Shown: positions 38,692 to 48,497, counted from the first letter of the stretch. The stretch: DNA of 64,000 nucleotides from Vreelandella malpeensis (GCF_020622355.1 NZ_WHVL01000001.1:1054001-1118000), one strand, 5' to 3'. Notes: generated by a model from the letters alone, not told the origin. A program made the numbers and translations.

Positions 38692-39192
38692 TCACTGCTG
38701 CTGAGTGTTGTCGACCAATGCCATTTCTTCGCTGGTCAGGAGCTTGTCGATGTCGACCAGCACCAGCATGCGGTCGTCGAGGCTGCCAAGCCCGCTCAGG
38801 AAATCGGAAGAGAGCGTGACGCCGAACTCCGGCGCCGGCTTGATCTGCTCCGGCGTCAGCGTCATCACGTCCGAGACGCCGTCGACCACGATACCGACCA
38901 CGCGGTTGGCGACGTTGACCACGATGACCACCGTCTGACCGCCGTACTCGACGTTGTCCAAGTGGAACTTGATGCGCAGATCGACGATCGGCACGATCAC
39001 GCCGCGCAGGTTGGTCACCCCCTTGATGAACGCCGGCGCGTTGGCGATACGGGTGACGTTCTCGTAGCCACGAATCTCCTGCACCTTCAGGATATCGATG
39101 GCGTACTCCTCGGCACCGAGCGAGAACACCAGAAATTCGCTGTTTTCCGCTTCTGCGGCGGTCCGTACCGCCTCGCTGTTGGCTTGACTCAT
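38692..39192 (-). CDS. cheW: Chemotaxis coupling protein CheW
   Basis: A 166-residue scaffold that links receptors to CheA. The CheW fold is recognised by [20 protein letters not shown] and the hydrophobic [12 protein letters not shown] and [10 protein letters not shown] segments. The ATG at 39192 overlaps the cheA stop (ATGA) and follows AAGGAGAT. Confidence 0.97.
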   Translation of the reverse strand: MSQANSEAVRTAAEAENSEFLVFSLGAEEYAIDILKVQEIRGYENVTRIANAPAFIKGVTNLRGVIVPIVDLRIKFHLDNVEYGGQTVVIVVNVANRVVGIVVDGVSDVMTLTPEQIKPAPEFGVTLSSDFLSGLGSLDDRMLVLVDIDKLLTSEEMALVDNTQQQ

Positions 39193-41225
39193 GACAGTTC
39201 GATCTCCTTGTCATACGCAGGATGGGGAGTGTGGGCGCTCTTGCCCGCTTCTTTCTTGGTCCGGCTCAGGCGATGCAGCCCGGTGATGTCGAGAATCAGC
39301 GCGACGCTGCCGTCGCCGAGAATGGTCGCGGCGGAGACGCCGGGCACCTTGCGGTAGTTGTCCTCGAGGTTCTTGACCACCACCTGCTGCTGGCCGATCA
39401 GCTCGTCGACCAGCAGTGCATAGCGCCGCCCTTCGCCCTGGACGATCACGGCGATGCTCTTGGTCGGGTCGACGATCGCGTTCTCGACGTCCAGCGCCTC
39501 GTGAATGGCGATCACCGGCAGGTACTCGTCGCGCACCTTGAGCACCACGTCGTCACCGGCCATGGCGTACATGTCGCCCTTGGCAGGTTGCAGCGACTCG
39601 AGCACCGTGGAGAGCGGCAGGATGAAGGTCTCGCAGCCCACCTTGATCGACATGCCATCGAGGATCGCCAGCGTCAGCGGCAGCACGATGCGCGTATTGG
39701 TACCTTCGCCCTTCTTCGACTGGATCTCGACACGCCCGCCCATGCCCTGGATGTTACGCTTGACCACGTCCATGCCGACCCCGCGCCCGGAGACGTCGGT
39801 GACTTCGGCGGCGGTGGAGAAGCCCGGGGCGAAGATCAGTTGGTAGACCTCTTCATCGGTCATGGTGTCGGAGACGTTCAGGCCGTTCTCCCGCGCCTTG
39901 GCGAGCAGCCGCTCGCGATCCATGCCGGCGCCGTCGTCCTTCACCTCGATGAGGATGTTGCCGCCCTGGTGGCGGGCGGCCAGTGTCAGCTTGCCCTGGC
40001 GCGGCTTGCCCAGCGCCTCGCGCACCTCGGGCATCTCGATGCCGTGGTCGAGGCTGTTGCGCACCAGGTGGGTCAAGGGGTCGGTGATCCGCTCGACCAG
40101 GCTCTTGTCGAGTTCGGTGGACTTGCCCTCGGTGATCAGCTCGATCTCCTTGCCGAGCTTGCCGGCGGTGTCGCGCACCACGCGGGGGAAGCGGCTGAAG
40201 ACGAACTCCATGGGAATCATGCGGATCGACATCACCGCTTCCTGCAGGTCACGGGCGTTGCGCTGCAGAAGGCTCATGCCGTTTTGCAGCGAGCCGTTGC
40301 CCACGGACTGGTCGCTCAGCTCGCTCACCGTCTGGTCGAGCATCGACTGGGTGATGATCAGCTCGCCCACCAGGTTGATGATCTGGTCGACCTTGTCCAC
40401 CGAGACGCGAATCGAGCTCGACTCGGCGGCCGGCTTCTTGGCCGCGGCCTTCTCCTTCTTCTCGGGAGCGGTGGGCGTCTTCTCGACCGCCTCCGCGGCA
40501 CCTTGCACCGCGGCAGGGGTGGGCATATCCGCTGGCGCCGGGGCGACCGGGGCCGACTGGCCGGCGACGGTAATGGCGATCTGCTCGGGTTCGATGATGA
40601 AGCACATCACCGCCTCGATGTCGTCGGCGCCCACGCTTGCCTCGAGCAGTACCTCGAAGCGCTTCTCGTCGCCGCCCTGCTGCTGGATCTCGCCCAGCTG
40701 GGCGAGCTCTTCGACCAGCAGCTCGCGATCCTTGTCGCTCACGTTGAGAAGCGCCACGCTCAAGAGGCCGCTGGAAGCCGGCGGCGCCGATGCCGGGGCG
40801 GGCTCGGGTGCGGCGGGCGGTGTCTCGAGGGTTTCACCGATCTCCTCCAGGGCGATCTGCTGGAGCGTGTGGCAGATGCGCTCGAAGGCGTCCTGGTCGG
40901 GCTCTTCCTCGTTGCGGTAGGCATCGAGCTGTTGATGCATGATGTCTTTGGCCTCTAAAAACGTGTCGACGAGGTCGGCGCGCAGCATCAGCTCCCCTTT
41001 GCGCGCGCTGTCCAGCAGGTTTTCCAGGATGTGCGTGGTCTTTTGCAGCACGCTGAAACCGAACGTGCCCGCGCCGCCCTTGATGGAGTGGGCCGCGCGG
41101 AAAATGGCATTGAGCTGCTCGCTATCGGGATCATCGACATCCAGCTCCAGCAAGTGCTGCTCCATGTCCGCGAGCAGCTCTTCGGCCTCTTCGAAAAAGG
41201 TGTCAAAAAAATCCGCTATGTCCAT
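39189..41225 (-). CDS. cheA: Chemotaxis histidine kinase CheA
   Basis: A 678-residue kinase. The HPt domain contains [16 protein letters not shown] with phospho-His46; a central region with Pro/Ala-rich linkers follows; the dimerisation and ATPase domains include [22 protein letters not shown] and [13 protein letters not shown]; the C-terminal CheW-like domain ends the protein. I chose the ATG at 41225 because GGAG is six bases upstream; an in-frame GTG at 41237 lacks a site. Confidence 0.97.
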   Translation of the reverse strand: MDIADFFDTFFEEAEELLADMEQHLLELDVDDPDSEQLNAIFRAAHSIKGGAGTFGFSVLQKTTHILENLLDSARKGELMLRADLVDTFLEAKDIMHQQLDAYRNEEEPDQDAFERICHTLQQIALEEIGETLETPPAAPEPAPASAPPASSGLLSVALLNVSDKDRELLVEELAQLGEIQQQGGDEKRFEVLLEASVGADDIEAVMCFIIEPEQIAITVAGQSAPVAPAPADMPTPAAVQGAAEAVEKTPTAPEKKEKAAAKKPAAESSSIRVSVDKVDQIINLVGELIITQSMLDQTVSELSDQSVGNGSLQNGMSLLQRNARDLQEAVMSIRMIPMEFVFSRFPRVVRDTAGKLGKEIELITEGKSTELDKSLVERITDPLTHLVRNSLDHGIEMPEVREALGKPRQGKLTLAARHQGGNILIEVKDDGAGMDRERLLAKARENGLNVSDTMTDEEVYQLIFAPGFSTAAEVTDVSGRGVGMDVVKRNIQGMGGRVEIQSKKGEGTNTRIVLPLTLAILDGMSIKVGCETFILPLSTVLESLQPAKGDMYAMAGDDVVLKVRDEYLPVIAIHEALDVENAIVDPTKSIAVIVQGEGRRYALLVDELIGQQQVVVKNLEDNYRKVPGVSAATILGDGSVALILDITGLHRLSRTKKEAGKSAHTPHPAYDKEIELS

Positions 41226-41269
41226 GCACTGCTCCACTTGAGTGTCATAGTTGTTATGACCCGCCTCGC

Positions 41270-42187
41270 TTACTGCGCTATATCGGCCTGCGGCATGTTT
41301 TCTAAAGCCTCGATCGCACTATTTTCGTCCTCGACCAGATCCTGCGGGCCGAGCACGCTGGGGTTGCGAATCGCATCGGCGATTTCCGGCAGCAGCACCA
41401 CCAGTTCGATGCGTCGGTTACGCGGGTCGATCGGCGTGGCATCGGGCAGCAGCACGCGGTCGGCGAAGCCCGAGACGCGCAAGAGCTGGTCCGGGTCGAG
41501 GCCGCCGGCGACCAGCTCGCGGCGCGAGGCGTTGGCGCGGTCGTTGGAGAGTTCCCAGTTGCTGTAGCCGCGATAGCCGCCGGCGTAGGGCACGCTGTCG
41601 GTATGCCCGCTGATGCTCAGATCGTTGGGCAGCTCGTTGAGCAGCGGCGCCATGGTGCGCAGAAGGCTTCGCATGTAGGGCGCGACCTGGTCGCTGCCGA
41701 GCTCGAACATCGGCCGCTGGTCGGTATCCAGCAGCTGGATGCGAAGCCCTTCGCGCGTCAGGTCGAAGCGCATCTGGGAGCGCAGCTGGCGCAGTTCCGG
41801 ATCCTGCTCGATCGCGCTTTCGATACGCGCCTGCAGGTCGGTGAAGAAGCGCCGCTCCTGAAGGCTCGGCCGGGTGTGCTGGGAGATGTCGATCCGCGCC
41901 CGTTCGCCGTCGCTGTGGGTCGGGTCCGGGCCGCCGCCGGGAATCACCCGGGTACTGCCGGACTGATCGCCACCGGTGATCGCCGTCACCAACGGGGTGC
42001 TGAAGTACTCCGCCACGCCCCGGCGCTGCTCGTCGCTCGAGATGCTCAGAATCCACAGCACCAGAAACAGCGCCATCAGGGCCGTCATGAAGTCCGCCAG
42101 GGCGATCTTCCACGCGCCGCCGTGATGGGCATGCACCACTTTCTTGCGCCGAATGACAATCGGGCGCTTGTCAGCCCCTTTACTCAT
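41270..42187 (-). CDS. motB: Flagellar stator protein MotB
   Basis: A 305-residue stator B subunit of the enterobacterial type. A single N-terminal membrane helix carries the ion-binding Asp (ALADFMTALMALFLVLWIL), and the C-terminal OmpA-like domain has ISGHTDSVPYAG and NWELSNDRA. The ATG overlaps the motA stop. A Lys/Arg-rich N-terminal tail is present. Confidence 0.96.
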   Translation of the reverse strand: MSKGADKRPIVIRRKKVVHAHHGGAWKIALADFMTALMALFLVLWILSISSDEQRRGVAEYFSTPLVTAITGGDQSGSTRVIPGGGPDPTHSDGERARIDISQHTRPSLQERRFFTDLQARIESAIEQDPELRQLRSQMRFDLTREGLRIQLLDTDQRPMFELGSDQVAPYMRSLLRTMAPLLNELPNDLSISGHTDSVPYAGGYRGYSNWELSNDRANASRRELVAGGLDPDQLLRVSGFADRVLLPDATPIDPRNRRIELVVLLPEIADAIRNPSVLGPQDLVEDENSAIEALENMPQADIAQ

Positions 42188-43053
42188 GCACTACCGCCCT
42201 TCTTGGCCTCGCGGACGTACTCCTCGAGCTCGCTGAAGCTCGGGCGCTCGGCGCTGTGCAGCGCCTTGCGGCCGAACTCCACTGCCAATTGCGGCGCGTA
42301 GCCGTGAAGACTCGCCAACAGCGTCACGCGGATACACTGGAGCATCTTCTCGGCCTCCTTGGCCTGGCGGTCGGCGTAGCTTGCCACGGGGCTTATGAAG
42401 CCGTAGCCCATCAGAATCCCCAGGAAGGTCCCGACCAGGGCATGGGCAATCATCTCGCCGAGCTGCTCGGGGCTGGCATCGGCGTAGGTCAGTGCCTTCA
42501 CCACGCCCATCACCGCCGCGACGATACCGAAGGCGGGCATGGCGTCGCCCACCTTGTTGATCGCATCGATCGGTATGTGCGCTTCCTGTTCGAAGGCCTC
42601 GATCTCGTGGAGCATCAGCTCGTCGATCTCCATGGGCTCCATGCCGCCGCTGACCATCAGGCGCAGGTAGTCGGTGAGAAAGTTCATGATGTGCGGGTCG
42701 GCGAGCACCGTGGGGTGCTCCTGGAACAGCGGGCTTTCGGCGGGGCTGTCGATGTCACGCTCGATCCCCAGCATGCCTTCGCGACGGATCTTGGAGAGCA
42801 GTTTGAACTGCAGCGCCATCAACTCCATGTAGAGATCCTTGTTGTACTTCTTGGCCCCCTTGAGCCTGGGCAGGATCTTGAAGGTAGCCTTGATCGCCTT
42901 GACGTTGTTGGCGGCGATGAAGGCACCGACGCCGGCGCCGCCAATCATCATCAGCTCCATGGGCTGGACCAGCGGCCCGAGACTCCCCCCCGCCAACACG
43001 TAGCCGCCGAACACCGACAGCAGCACCACCACATAACCTAGTAAAATCAGCAC
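42184..43053 (-). CDS. motA: Flagellar stator protein MotA
   Basis: A 289-residue stator A subunit resembling E. coli MotA along its length: the N-terminus after GTG reads LILLGYVVVLLSVFGGYVLA, and PAFGIVAAVMGVVKAL, GTFLGILMGYGFISP and APQLAVEFGRKAL follow. I chose GTG 43053 because AAGGA is eight bases upstream and it aligns with the E. coli start; the longer frame adds an Arg-rich non-conserved head. motB is coupled downstream. Confidence 0.96.
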   Translation of the reverse strand: MLILLGYVVVLLSVFGGYVLAGGSLGPLVQPMELMMIGGAGVGAFIAANNVKAIKATFKILPRLKGAKKYNKDLYMELMALQFKLLSKIRREGMLGIERDIDSPAESPLFQEHPTVLADPHIMNFLTDYLRLMVSGGMEPMEIDELMLHEIEAFEQEAHIPIDAINKVGDAMPAFGIVAAVMGVVKALTYADASPEQLGEMIAHALVGTFLGILMGYGFISPVASYADRQAKEAEKMLQCIRVTLLASLHGYAPQLAVEFGRKALHSAERPSFSELEEYVREAKKGGSA

Positions 43054-43153
43054 ACGTACGTTCCTTGCAACGACAGTGGTTAACCAGAGGAGACGTTTCG
43101 ACCTTGCGTGACGACGAAAGCGCAACGTCCTCGCCTAAATGACGCTTAGGCCT

Positions 43154-43159
43154 ATCATA
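43154..43159 (-). promoter_or_regulatory. Candidate -10 element of the motAB-che operon
   Basis: TATGAT on the minus strand lies 100 bases upstream of motA. No good -35 is seen (ATTAAG at 17 bases), as expected for an activator-dependent promoter such as those driven by FlhDC. Confidence 0.3.
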
Positions 43160-43298
43160 CTAGGGCGCACGGCAGGCTTAATGAGAAAGTACCGCTGCCT
43201 TTTACCGCTATCTAAGGGTTAAGCGCACATCGATTCGAGGTGAGCGAGCGTGGGCTTGCGCCAGGGGCTGTCAGTCACGAAGACTTGCCGAATCGGCA

Positions 43299-43826
43299 CT
43301 ACTGGAAAGAGGGTTTGCGGGTCTTTCCGGCGCGGGAGGGGGGCTGGCAGATGCCGCACACGTAGTCGTGGGTGGGGCTGTGGGCGTGGGCGACGAAGCG
43401 CCCCTTGCAGCGCGTGCAGGCCGTGAGCTGCAGCAGGTCGCTCTCGAAGAAGCGCACCAGCGTCCAGGCGCGGGTCAGCCCCAGTACCGGGTCGACCTTC
43501 TCGAGCACGACCTGCTCTTCGTAGATGCGGTAGGCCTTGACGAAGGCATCGATCCGCTCGCAGTCGGTGTTGCCACGCAGGCTCGCGTAGATGTTGTAGA
43601 ACAGCGACGAGTGGACATTGGGCAGCCAGGTGACGAACCAGTCCGTCGAGAAAGGCAGCATGCCCTTGGGCGGCGACATGCCGCGTACTTCCTTGTAGAG
43701 CTTGATCAGCCGGGTGCGGCTCAGCTCGGTTTCCGTTTCCAGCACTTGGAGACGCGCGCCGAGCTCGATCAGCTCGATGGCCAGCTGAACCTGATGCATT
43801 TCGTCGACCAAGCTTTTCTGGCTCAC
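43299..43826 (-). CDS. flhC: Flagellar master regulator subunit FlhC
   Basis: A 175-residue protein highly similar to enterobacterial Flh[35 protein letters not shown] and [15 protein letters not shown]. The four zinc-binding Cys are in CTRC and CGIC. Start is GTG at 43826, overlapping the flhD stop (GTGA) and matching the E. coli N-terminus (SQKSLV versus SEKSIV). FlhC with FlhD activates class II flagellar promoters. Confidence 0.97.
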   Translation of the reverse strand: MSQKSLVDEMHQVQLAIELIELGARLQVLETETELSRTRLIKLYKEVRGMSPPKGMLPFSTDWFVTWLPNVHSSLFYNIYASLRGNTDCERIDAFVKAYRIYEEQVVLEKVDPVLGLTRAWTLVRFFESDLLQLTACTRCKGRFVAHAHSPTHDYVCGICQPPSRAGKTRKPSFQ

Positions 43827-44155
43827 TCCGCCCCTCCCTTCGGCAGCGTATCGAAGGGCTCGCACGCCATCAAAAGCGAGGCGTGGAGTCCCGACAGTCC
43901 TTGATCGCGAGGGTTTTCCATGATCTGGCGGAGCTGCTGGGCGCTCACCTGGCTGAACCGGCAGACCAGCTGATTGGTACGCGACAGCTTGGTGAGCTGC
44001 CAGGCGTTCATGGAGACGAGCAGGTCGGCGAGCTCACCGTCCACTTTCAAGCGCAGCATCGCCGATTCGCGATCTTCGTTCAGCAGCCGCTGGGCCAGCA
44101 GCAGATACGCGAGATTGATCTCTTGGATTTCATCGAAGAAGCTTGTTTGACTCAT
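43823..44155 (-). CDS. flhD: Flagellar master regulator subunit FlhD
   Basis: A 110-residue partner of Flh[21 protein letters not shown] and SAMLRLKVD match FlhD. I chose the ATG at 44155, which gives the expected N-terminus after a GGAAC-type site; the open frame continues twelve codons further upstream. flhC follows with a 4-base overlap. Confidence 0.95.
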   Translation of the reverse strand: MSQTSFFDEIQEINLAYLLLAQRLLNEDRESAMLRLKVDGELADLLVSMNAWQLTKLSRTNQLVCRFSQVSAQQLRQIMENPRDQGLSGLHASLLMACEPFDTLPKGGAE

Positions 44156-44258
44156 AGTGTTCCATCGAACGACGAGGCGTTGGTTGACCATTGTGCTGAC
44201 GCCACGGATGATTTTGTTCCCTTATCCTCCTCATGTTTGCATACAACGTCGGCATTGG

Positions 44259-44552
44259 CTACTTGCGCCTTGCCAGGTGTGTCGACTCGTCACTGGAGAG
44301 CTCGAACACCCACACCAGCAGCTCCGCCACCACCTGGTAGAGACTCGCCGGGATTTCGGTGTCCAGGTTCAACTGCATCAAAAGCGCCACCAGCTCCGGC
44401 GCATCATGAACGTAGATCCCCTGGCGCTGCGCCTCGGCCATGATGCGCTCGGCCAGCTCGCCATACCCCTTGGCGACAACCCGCGGCGCCGTTTCGTCCT
44501 CCTTGTAAGCCAGCGCCACCGCCTGGCGGCGACGTTCGTGGGGCGCGTCCAT
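44259..44552 (-). CDS. FlhX-like protein (isolated FlhB C-terminal domain)
   Basis: A 97-residue protein resembling the cytoplasmic domain of FlhB after its cleavage site: AVALAYKEDETAPRVVAKGY, IYVHDAPELVALLMQLNLD and IPASLYQVVAELLVWV. It has no NPTH motif and no membrane helices. Such FlhX or FhlB proteins can substitute for the cleaved FlhB fragment in other bacteria. It overlaps the stop of the FliK-like gene by one base. Confidence 0.85.
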   Translation of the reverse strand: MDAPHERRRQAVALAYKEDETAPRVVAKGYGELAERIMAEAQRQGIYVHDAPELVALLMQLNLDTEIPASLYQVVAELLVWVFELSSDESTHLARRK

Positions 44553-45844
44553 CAGTTCGGCTCCGTCGAGGTGGTCAGCACGACGCGCACACGCGCGAAG
44601 TCGAGCGCTCCCAGGCGCGCTTCAAGGTCGTCGATGGCGGGGGCAAGACGCTGGCGCGTGGCTTCGTCTGCGGCCTGAATCTCGACGCCGAGCGTCGTCT
44701 GGTAGAGTGACAGTGCGATCTGAAACGCACCGATCTCGGGCACGTCGAGCTGCATCTGCGAGCGCCACGCCTGCTCTTGCTCGCCGCCGCTCTCCTCCTC
44801 CCCGCCCTGCCGACGCCCGGGCGCGCTGATCAACAGCGCCATGAAGACGCCCGCCCAGACATCACCCTCCCAGCGCAGCACGGGCGTGGCGAGCATTTCG
44901 AGCTGCTGGCGCACCAGCCCCTGCAGGCTCTCGTGAACGACCTCGCGCTTGTGGGGCGATATCGCCTCGAACTCGCGCAGCGCAGCGGCGTCGCGAAGCG
45001 CGCTCGCCCGCGCCGATGACTCGTCGCTTGGCGATACCGCCGCACTGCTCGGCGCGACACCAGCCGCGGTACGCTCGAAAGCGGGTCGATCGACGTCAGG
45101 CATGGCGCCCGGCGCCCCCGTCGGCAAGGCCCCGGTGGCAGGGGCAGCAGCGGGCAGAGGGACCGGCGCGCCGAGAAGCGCCGCCCCTTGGGGGACGGGC
45201 ACGGCCAGCAGCGGCGTGCCGGGCAGGATACTCGTGAAAAGGGGCGCCGACGGTGACCCGGACACCGCGCTCGCGCCAGGCAGGTTCGCCGGCATCGGTG
45301 GCGAGTGGCCAGCCAGGGGCCGGGCGAGCTGCATCTGCGGCTCGCGCAGCAGCTGCTGGCGAGACACGTCGCCTTGGAACCAGCGCTTCAAGTGCGCTTC
45401 ATAGAACAGGCCGCTGTCACGGATGCTGGTATCGAGCCGCCCGGCCAGCGCTCGGGCGTCCGGCGCCTCGCCGGCGGCCATCAATGGCGCCTCGGTACGT
45501 AGCGCTGCAGGCGGGGCGGGAAAGCGTAGTAGTACATCGGCGATACTGCGTGCCGCGGGGCTGAAATGGGTCTGGGTCGAGCCGGGAGGCGCCTCGCCGG
45601 ACGGGCTTGGTGCCGGGCGCCCGCCCTGGGGTAGCGACGGCGGCAGCCGGCGCAGCTCATCGATGTTGCGCTCGGCGGGAGTGAGCCGGCCATCCAGGCT
45701 GGCATCCCGGGAGAGCGCGCGCGGCCCCTCGCCAGGGGTGACCGGCTGGACCGGCGCGTTGATCGAACGCTGCTGGGACGCCTCGCCCTGGCGCCCTAAT
45801 ACCTGATGCATCAGGGTATCGATCAACGGCGTGATGCCGCTCAC
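44552..45844 (-). CDS. FliK-like hook-length-control-related protein
   Basis: A 430-residue Pro/Ala/Gly-rich protein with a more ordered C-terminal domain (QLDVPEIGAFQIALSLYQTT through FARVRVVLTT) resembling the FliK C-terminal fold. It precedes the flhX-like gene, a pairing seen for FliK-like proteins. It is not the main fliK, which lies at 55108. Start is GTG at 45844, overlapping the fliT stop (GTGA). Confidence 0.6.
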   Translation of the reverse strand: MSGITPLIDTLMHQVLGRQGEASQQRSINAPVQPVTPGEGPRALSRDASLDGRLTPAERNIDELRRLPPSLPQGGRPAPSPSGEAPPGSTQTHFSPAARSIADVLLRFPAPPAALRTEAPLMAAGEAPDARALAGRLDTSIRDSGLFYEAHLKRWFQGDVSRQQLLREPQMQLARPLAGHSPPMPANLPGASAVSGSPSAPLFTSILPGTPLLAVPVPQGAALLGAPVPLPAAAPATGALPTGAPGAMPDVDRPAFERTAAGVAPSSAAVSPSDESSARASALRDAAALREFEAISPHKREVVHESLQGLVRQQLEMLATPVLRWEGDVWAGVFMALLISAPGRRQGGEEESGGEQEQAWRSQMQLDVPEIGAFQIALSLYQTTLGVEIQAADEATRQRLAPAIDDLEARLGALDFARVRVVLTTSTEPN

Positions 45845-46230
45845 GACGGGGTGTCGTCCTGCGGGGAATCGAGGCCTTGCTGTGGTGCGTAGGCGCGATG
45901 CAGGTCGCGCTGCTTGCGGGAGACGCCGATCAGCTTGCCGAGCTCGTCGCGCCGGGCGACCAGCCGACGCCGAATATCGACATCGTGCTCGAGGATGCGC
46001 TCGATCAGCTCTGCCTTGCGCGTTCTACCGGCCTCGTCCAGGGCGACGCTCTCGTCGAGCTCGCGAAGCTTATCGACGAGCATGACGTAGTGCGTACGCT
46101 GCTCGATAAGCTCCGCCCACTGCTCGGTGCTCGCCAGTATTTGCATCTGCGCCGAGCGTTCGAGCAGCTCATGATAGGTGTCCAGCAGGCGCTGCTGAGT
46201 CTCGATGCGCGCCATTTCAGAAGCGGACAT
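45841..46230 (-). CDS. fliT: Flagellar chaperone FliT
   Basis: A 129-residue helical protein (MSASEMARIETQQRLLDTYH start) of FliT type, the export chaperone for FliD that can also bind FlhDC. Position between fliS and the FliK-like gene supports the call; the family is weakly conserved. I chose ATG 46230 (GAGG six bases upstream) over GTG 46242, which overlaps the fliS stop. fliD itself is not in this window. Confidence 0.75.
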   Translation of the reverse strand: MSASEMARIETQQRLLDTYHELLERSAQMQILASTEQWAELIEQRTHYVMLVDKLRELDESVALDEAGRTRKAELIERILEHDVDIRRRLVARRDELGKLIGVSRKQRDLHRAYAPQQGLDSPQDDTPS

Positions 46231-46238
46231 GGGTTGCC

Positions 46239-46652
46239 TCACGCACTTTGTCGTTGACCGATTTCGCGCCAGGCCGAGGCGATGTCCTCGAGCAGGCGCT
46301 CCGCTTGATCGAGGCTCTCGGCGTCGTTGCGCAGGTTGGCGGTGAGCAGCAGCCGGGCGATATAGTCGTAGAGCGAGCCCAGGCGCTCGGCGATATCGCC
46401 GCCCTTCTCCTGGTCAAGCGCCGCGGCCAGCCCGTTGTTGACGATATCCAAGGCCTTCGAGATAAAGCGCCCCTTCTCGGCCGTGTTGCCGGCCTGCATG
46501 TGGATACGCGCCGCACGGATCGCCGCCTGAGCGCCATCGAACAGCATGACGATCAGCTGATGGGGGTCTGCCGACATGACGCCGCTTTCCACACCGACGC
46601 GGGCGTAGGCACTGGCCCCCCGGCCGTAAGCGCCGCTTCGAGAGTAGGTCAT
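46239..46652 (-). CDS. fliS: Flagellin chaperone FliS
   Basis: A 137-residue chaperone that binds the flagellin C-terminus. SADPHQLIVMLFDGAQAAI and GRFISKALDIVNNGLAAAL are typical. A close sigma-28 promoter match lies about 80 bases upstream. fliT follows. Confidence 0.95.
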   Translation of the reverse strand: MTYSRSGAYGRGASAYARVGVESGVMSADPHQLIVMLFDGAQAAIRAARIHMQAGNTAEKGRFISKALDIVNNGLAAALDQEKGGDIAERLGSLYDYIARLLLTANLRNDAESLDQAERLLEDIASAWREIGQRQSA

Positions 46653-46730
46653 TTGGATACTCCTTCGTGAGTATTGCGAATCGGCGGTCTTGCCGCCTCG
46701 TGAGCGTTGGGAGTAGCGCCGTTGTCTGTT

Positions 46731-46757
46731 CTATCGGCGCGCGAGGAACGGACTTTA
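46731..46757 (-). promoter_or_regulatory. Sigma-28 (FliA) promoter for fliS
   Basis: On the minus strand TAAAGTCC, 11 bases, then GCCGATAG, against the consensus TAAAGTTT-N11-GCCGATAA. It lies about 80 bases before the fliS start and would drive fliS, fliT, the FliK-like gene and the flhX-like gene. Confidence 0.85.
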
Positions 46758-46799
46758 ACTGAACGGACATACTTTCAAACGTTCGCTTGAGCGTTCGTT

Positions 46800-48497
46800 T
46801 CAGGTCGAGACCGCCACCTCACGCCGAGGCTTGCCGAGGCGCTCGGCGACGTCGCCAGCGACGCTGTATTTCAGCGTGCCGCGCAGCGGCGCCACGGCCT
46901 GATCGGTGACTACCACTTCCAGGGGCGCGCCGTCATCGTCGAGGCGCACGATCCAGGCGAGTTGCTCGCTGGAGAACTGTACCAGCGAGCCGATGGGCAG
47001 CGAGGTGAAGTGGTCGATGTAGCGTTTGACCCAGCGCGCGTCGAACTGGTTCGGATGGCGCAGCAGGTGGCGGTAGATCTCCTGGGTGGTTTTCGCGGGG
47101 CGGTCCGGGCGATCCCGACGCATCGCCTCGACCACGTCGATGATGGCGCAGGCCTTGGAGAGCTCGTTGATCTGCTCACCGCTGAGCCGGTCGGGGTAAC
47201 CGCTGCCGTCGAGACGCTCGTTGATACCCTTGATCACCGTCTGGGCGACGTTCTGCGAGAGCCACTGGCAGCTTTTCAGGCGCTGCAGCAAGAGCGCGGC
47301 GTGCTCGCTGAGCGCCTCGCGATGCGTCGCCTCGAACTGGGGAGCGGTATAGATGATCTGGGGAATCAGTGCCTTGCCCAGGTCATGTACCAGGGCGCTG
47401 GCGACGATCGCCTTGCGTACGTCGCCAGGCAGATCGTCACCGACCCAGTCCAGCAGGTGGATCGCCACGGCGATGCCGTGGCGCACCAGCACCGGCTCCA
47501 GCGACAGGCAGCGCGAAGCGAACAGCAGCGCCTGACGATCCTCTTCGTGCAGGGCGATGATCCGGTCGGCGTTGAGCGAGAGCTGGCGCGAATCGATGTC
47601 GCTGCCTTGGGTGAGCAGCAAGAGCTGGGCGTTGAGATAGGCCGCCACCTTCACCAGCCGCCGCGCGGCGGGGGTGGCGTAGTGCTTGAGATCGCGACGA
47701 CCCACCTGCTGCTGCTCGCTTTTCTCCGCGCCCTGCGGGTCGAACAGCGGCGATGACTGGCGCGCATCCTCGGTGGCCTCCTTGTCGTAGGAGGTCGCCT
47801 CGCGTTCGATCTCGCAGACGAAGTACCAGATCTTGCGCGACTGCTCGGCGCTGTGGTCGACGAACTCGAAACCGACGCGCAGCAGGTGGTACTCGGCGTC
47901 GGTCAACTGATGCCGGCTTTCGGCATCGACGGAGAACTCGGTGCCATCAGGAAAGGCGTAGGTCAGGGTGAGCGGCGAACAAGAGCGGGCCAGCAGGCCG
48001 CTGGCGCTCAAGGGCAGTTCCACCTGGCAGCCGCTCTGGGAAAGATCGCGCAGCTCCCCCTTGACGCTCTCGCCGTGATCGTCGGTCACGGTGACGGCAA
48101 CGACCATGCCCATGCGCAGCTGGGCACGGAACGACTCGCGTCGCTGCAGCACCCAGAGCGCCTCCGGGTACTGGCTGCAACAAAGAAAACGCCCGCCGGA
48201 GTGGCGAGCCTCGGTCAGTGTCAGCGCGGGCGTGCGGATCACCTTGCCCTGGGACTGCCCGCGAAGGTAGAAGGGTTCCGCGGCCTGCAGCCTCGAAAGC
48301 AGATGACCGATCGAGGAGAGATCCATGACCAGCGTGTCGCCGGGGTGCTGTTCCATCAGGACAATGGGCTCGGGCGTGGCCTCCGGCGTCATCAGGCAAA
48401 GCGAGACCCCGCCGCCTTCGATCATCGTATCGAGCAGCGCCCCGATGGCCGCGGCGCTCGTTACGCTCTCATACCCTTCGTGCTCCACTTCCGTCAC
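46800..48497 (-). CDS. YcgR-N / PilZ / HD-GYP fusion protein
   Basis: A 565-residue protein with three recognisable parts. Residues ~15-115 resemble the YcgR N-terminal domain; PilZ follows with the c-di-GMP motifs RRESFR (119-124) and DLSQSG (151-156); residues ~330-510 form an HD-GYP-like domain with HD (371-372 in LVHDLGKALIP), a further His399 and LDGSGYP (429-435). The usual HHE before DGxGYP reads INE here, so the metal site is incomplete and phosphodiesterase activity is doubtful. YcgR slows flagellar rotation in response to c-di-GMP. Start is GTG at 48497 with GGAGG upstream. It lies beside fliS and flaG. Confidence 0.82.
   Translation of the reverse strand: MTEVEHEGYESVTSAAAIGALLDTMIEGGGVSLCLMTPEATPEPIVLMEQHPGDTLVMDLSSIGHLLSRLQAAEPFYLRGQSQGKVIRTPALTLTEARHSGGRFLCCSQYPEALWVLQRRESFRAQLRMGMVVAVTVTDDHGESVKGELRDLSQSGCQVELPLSASGLLARSCSPLTLTYAFPDGTEFSVDAESRHQLTDAEYHLLRVGFEFVDHSAEQSRKIWYFVCEIEREATSYDKEATEDARQSSPLFDPQGAEKSEQQQVGRRDLKHYATPAARRLVKVAAYLNAQLLLLTQGSDIDSRQLSLNADRIIALHEEDRQALLFASRCLSLEPVLVRHGIAVAIHLLDWVGDDLPGDVRKAIVASALVHDLGKALIPQIIYTAPQFEATHREALSEHAALLLQRLKSCQWLSQNVAQTVIKGINERLDGSGYPDRLSGEQINELSKACAIIDVVEAMRRDRPDRPAKTTQEIYRHLLRHPNQFDARWVKRYIDHFTSLPIGSLVQFSSEQLAWIVRLDDDGAPLEVVVTDQAVAPLRGTLKYSVAGDVAERLGKPRREVAVST

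Noticed and set aside
39222-40958. 578-codon plus-strand open frame inside cheA
   Set aside because: Antisense shadow of cheA.
41280-41306. GCCGATAT with TTTAGAAA upstream of cheA, possible sigma-28 promoter
   Set aside because: The -35 half matches poorly (TTTA for TAAA) and lies in the last codons of motB; kept only as a weak possibility.
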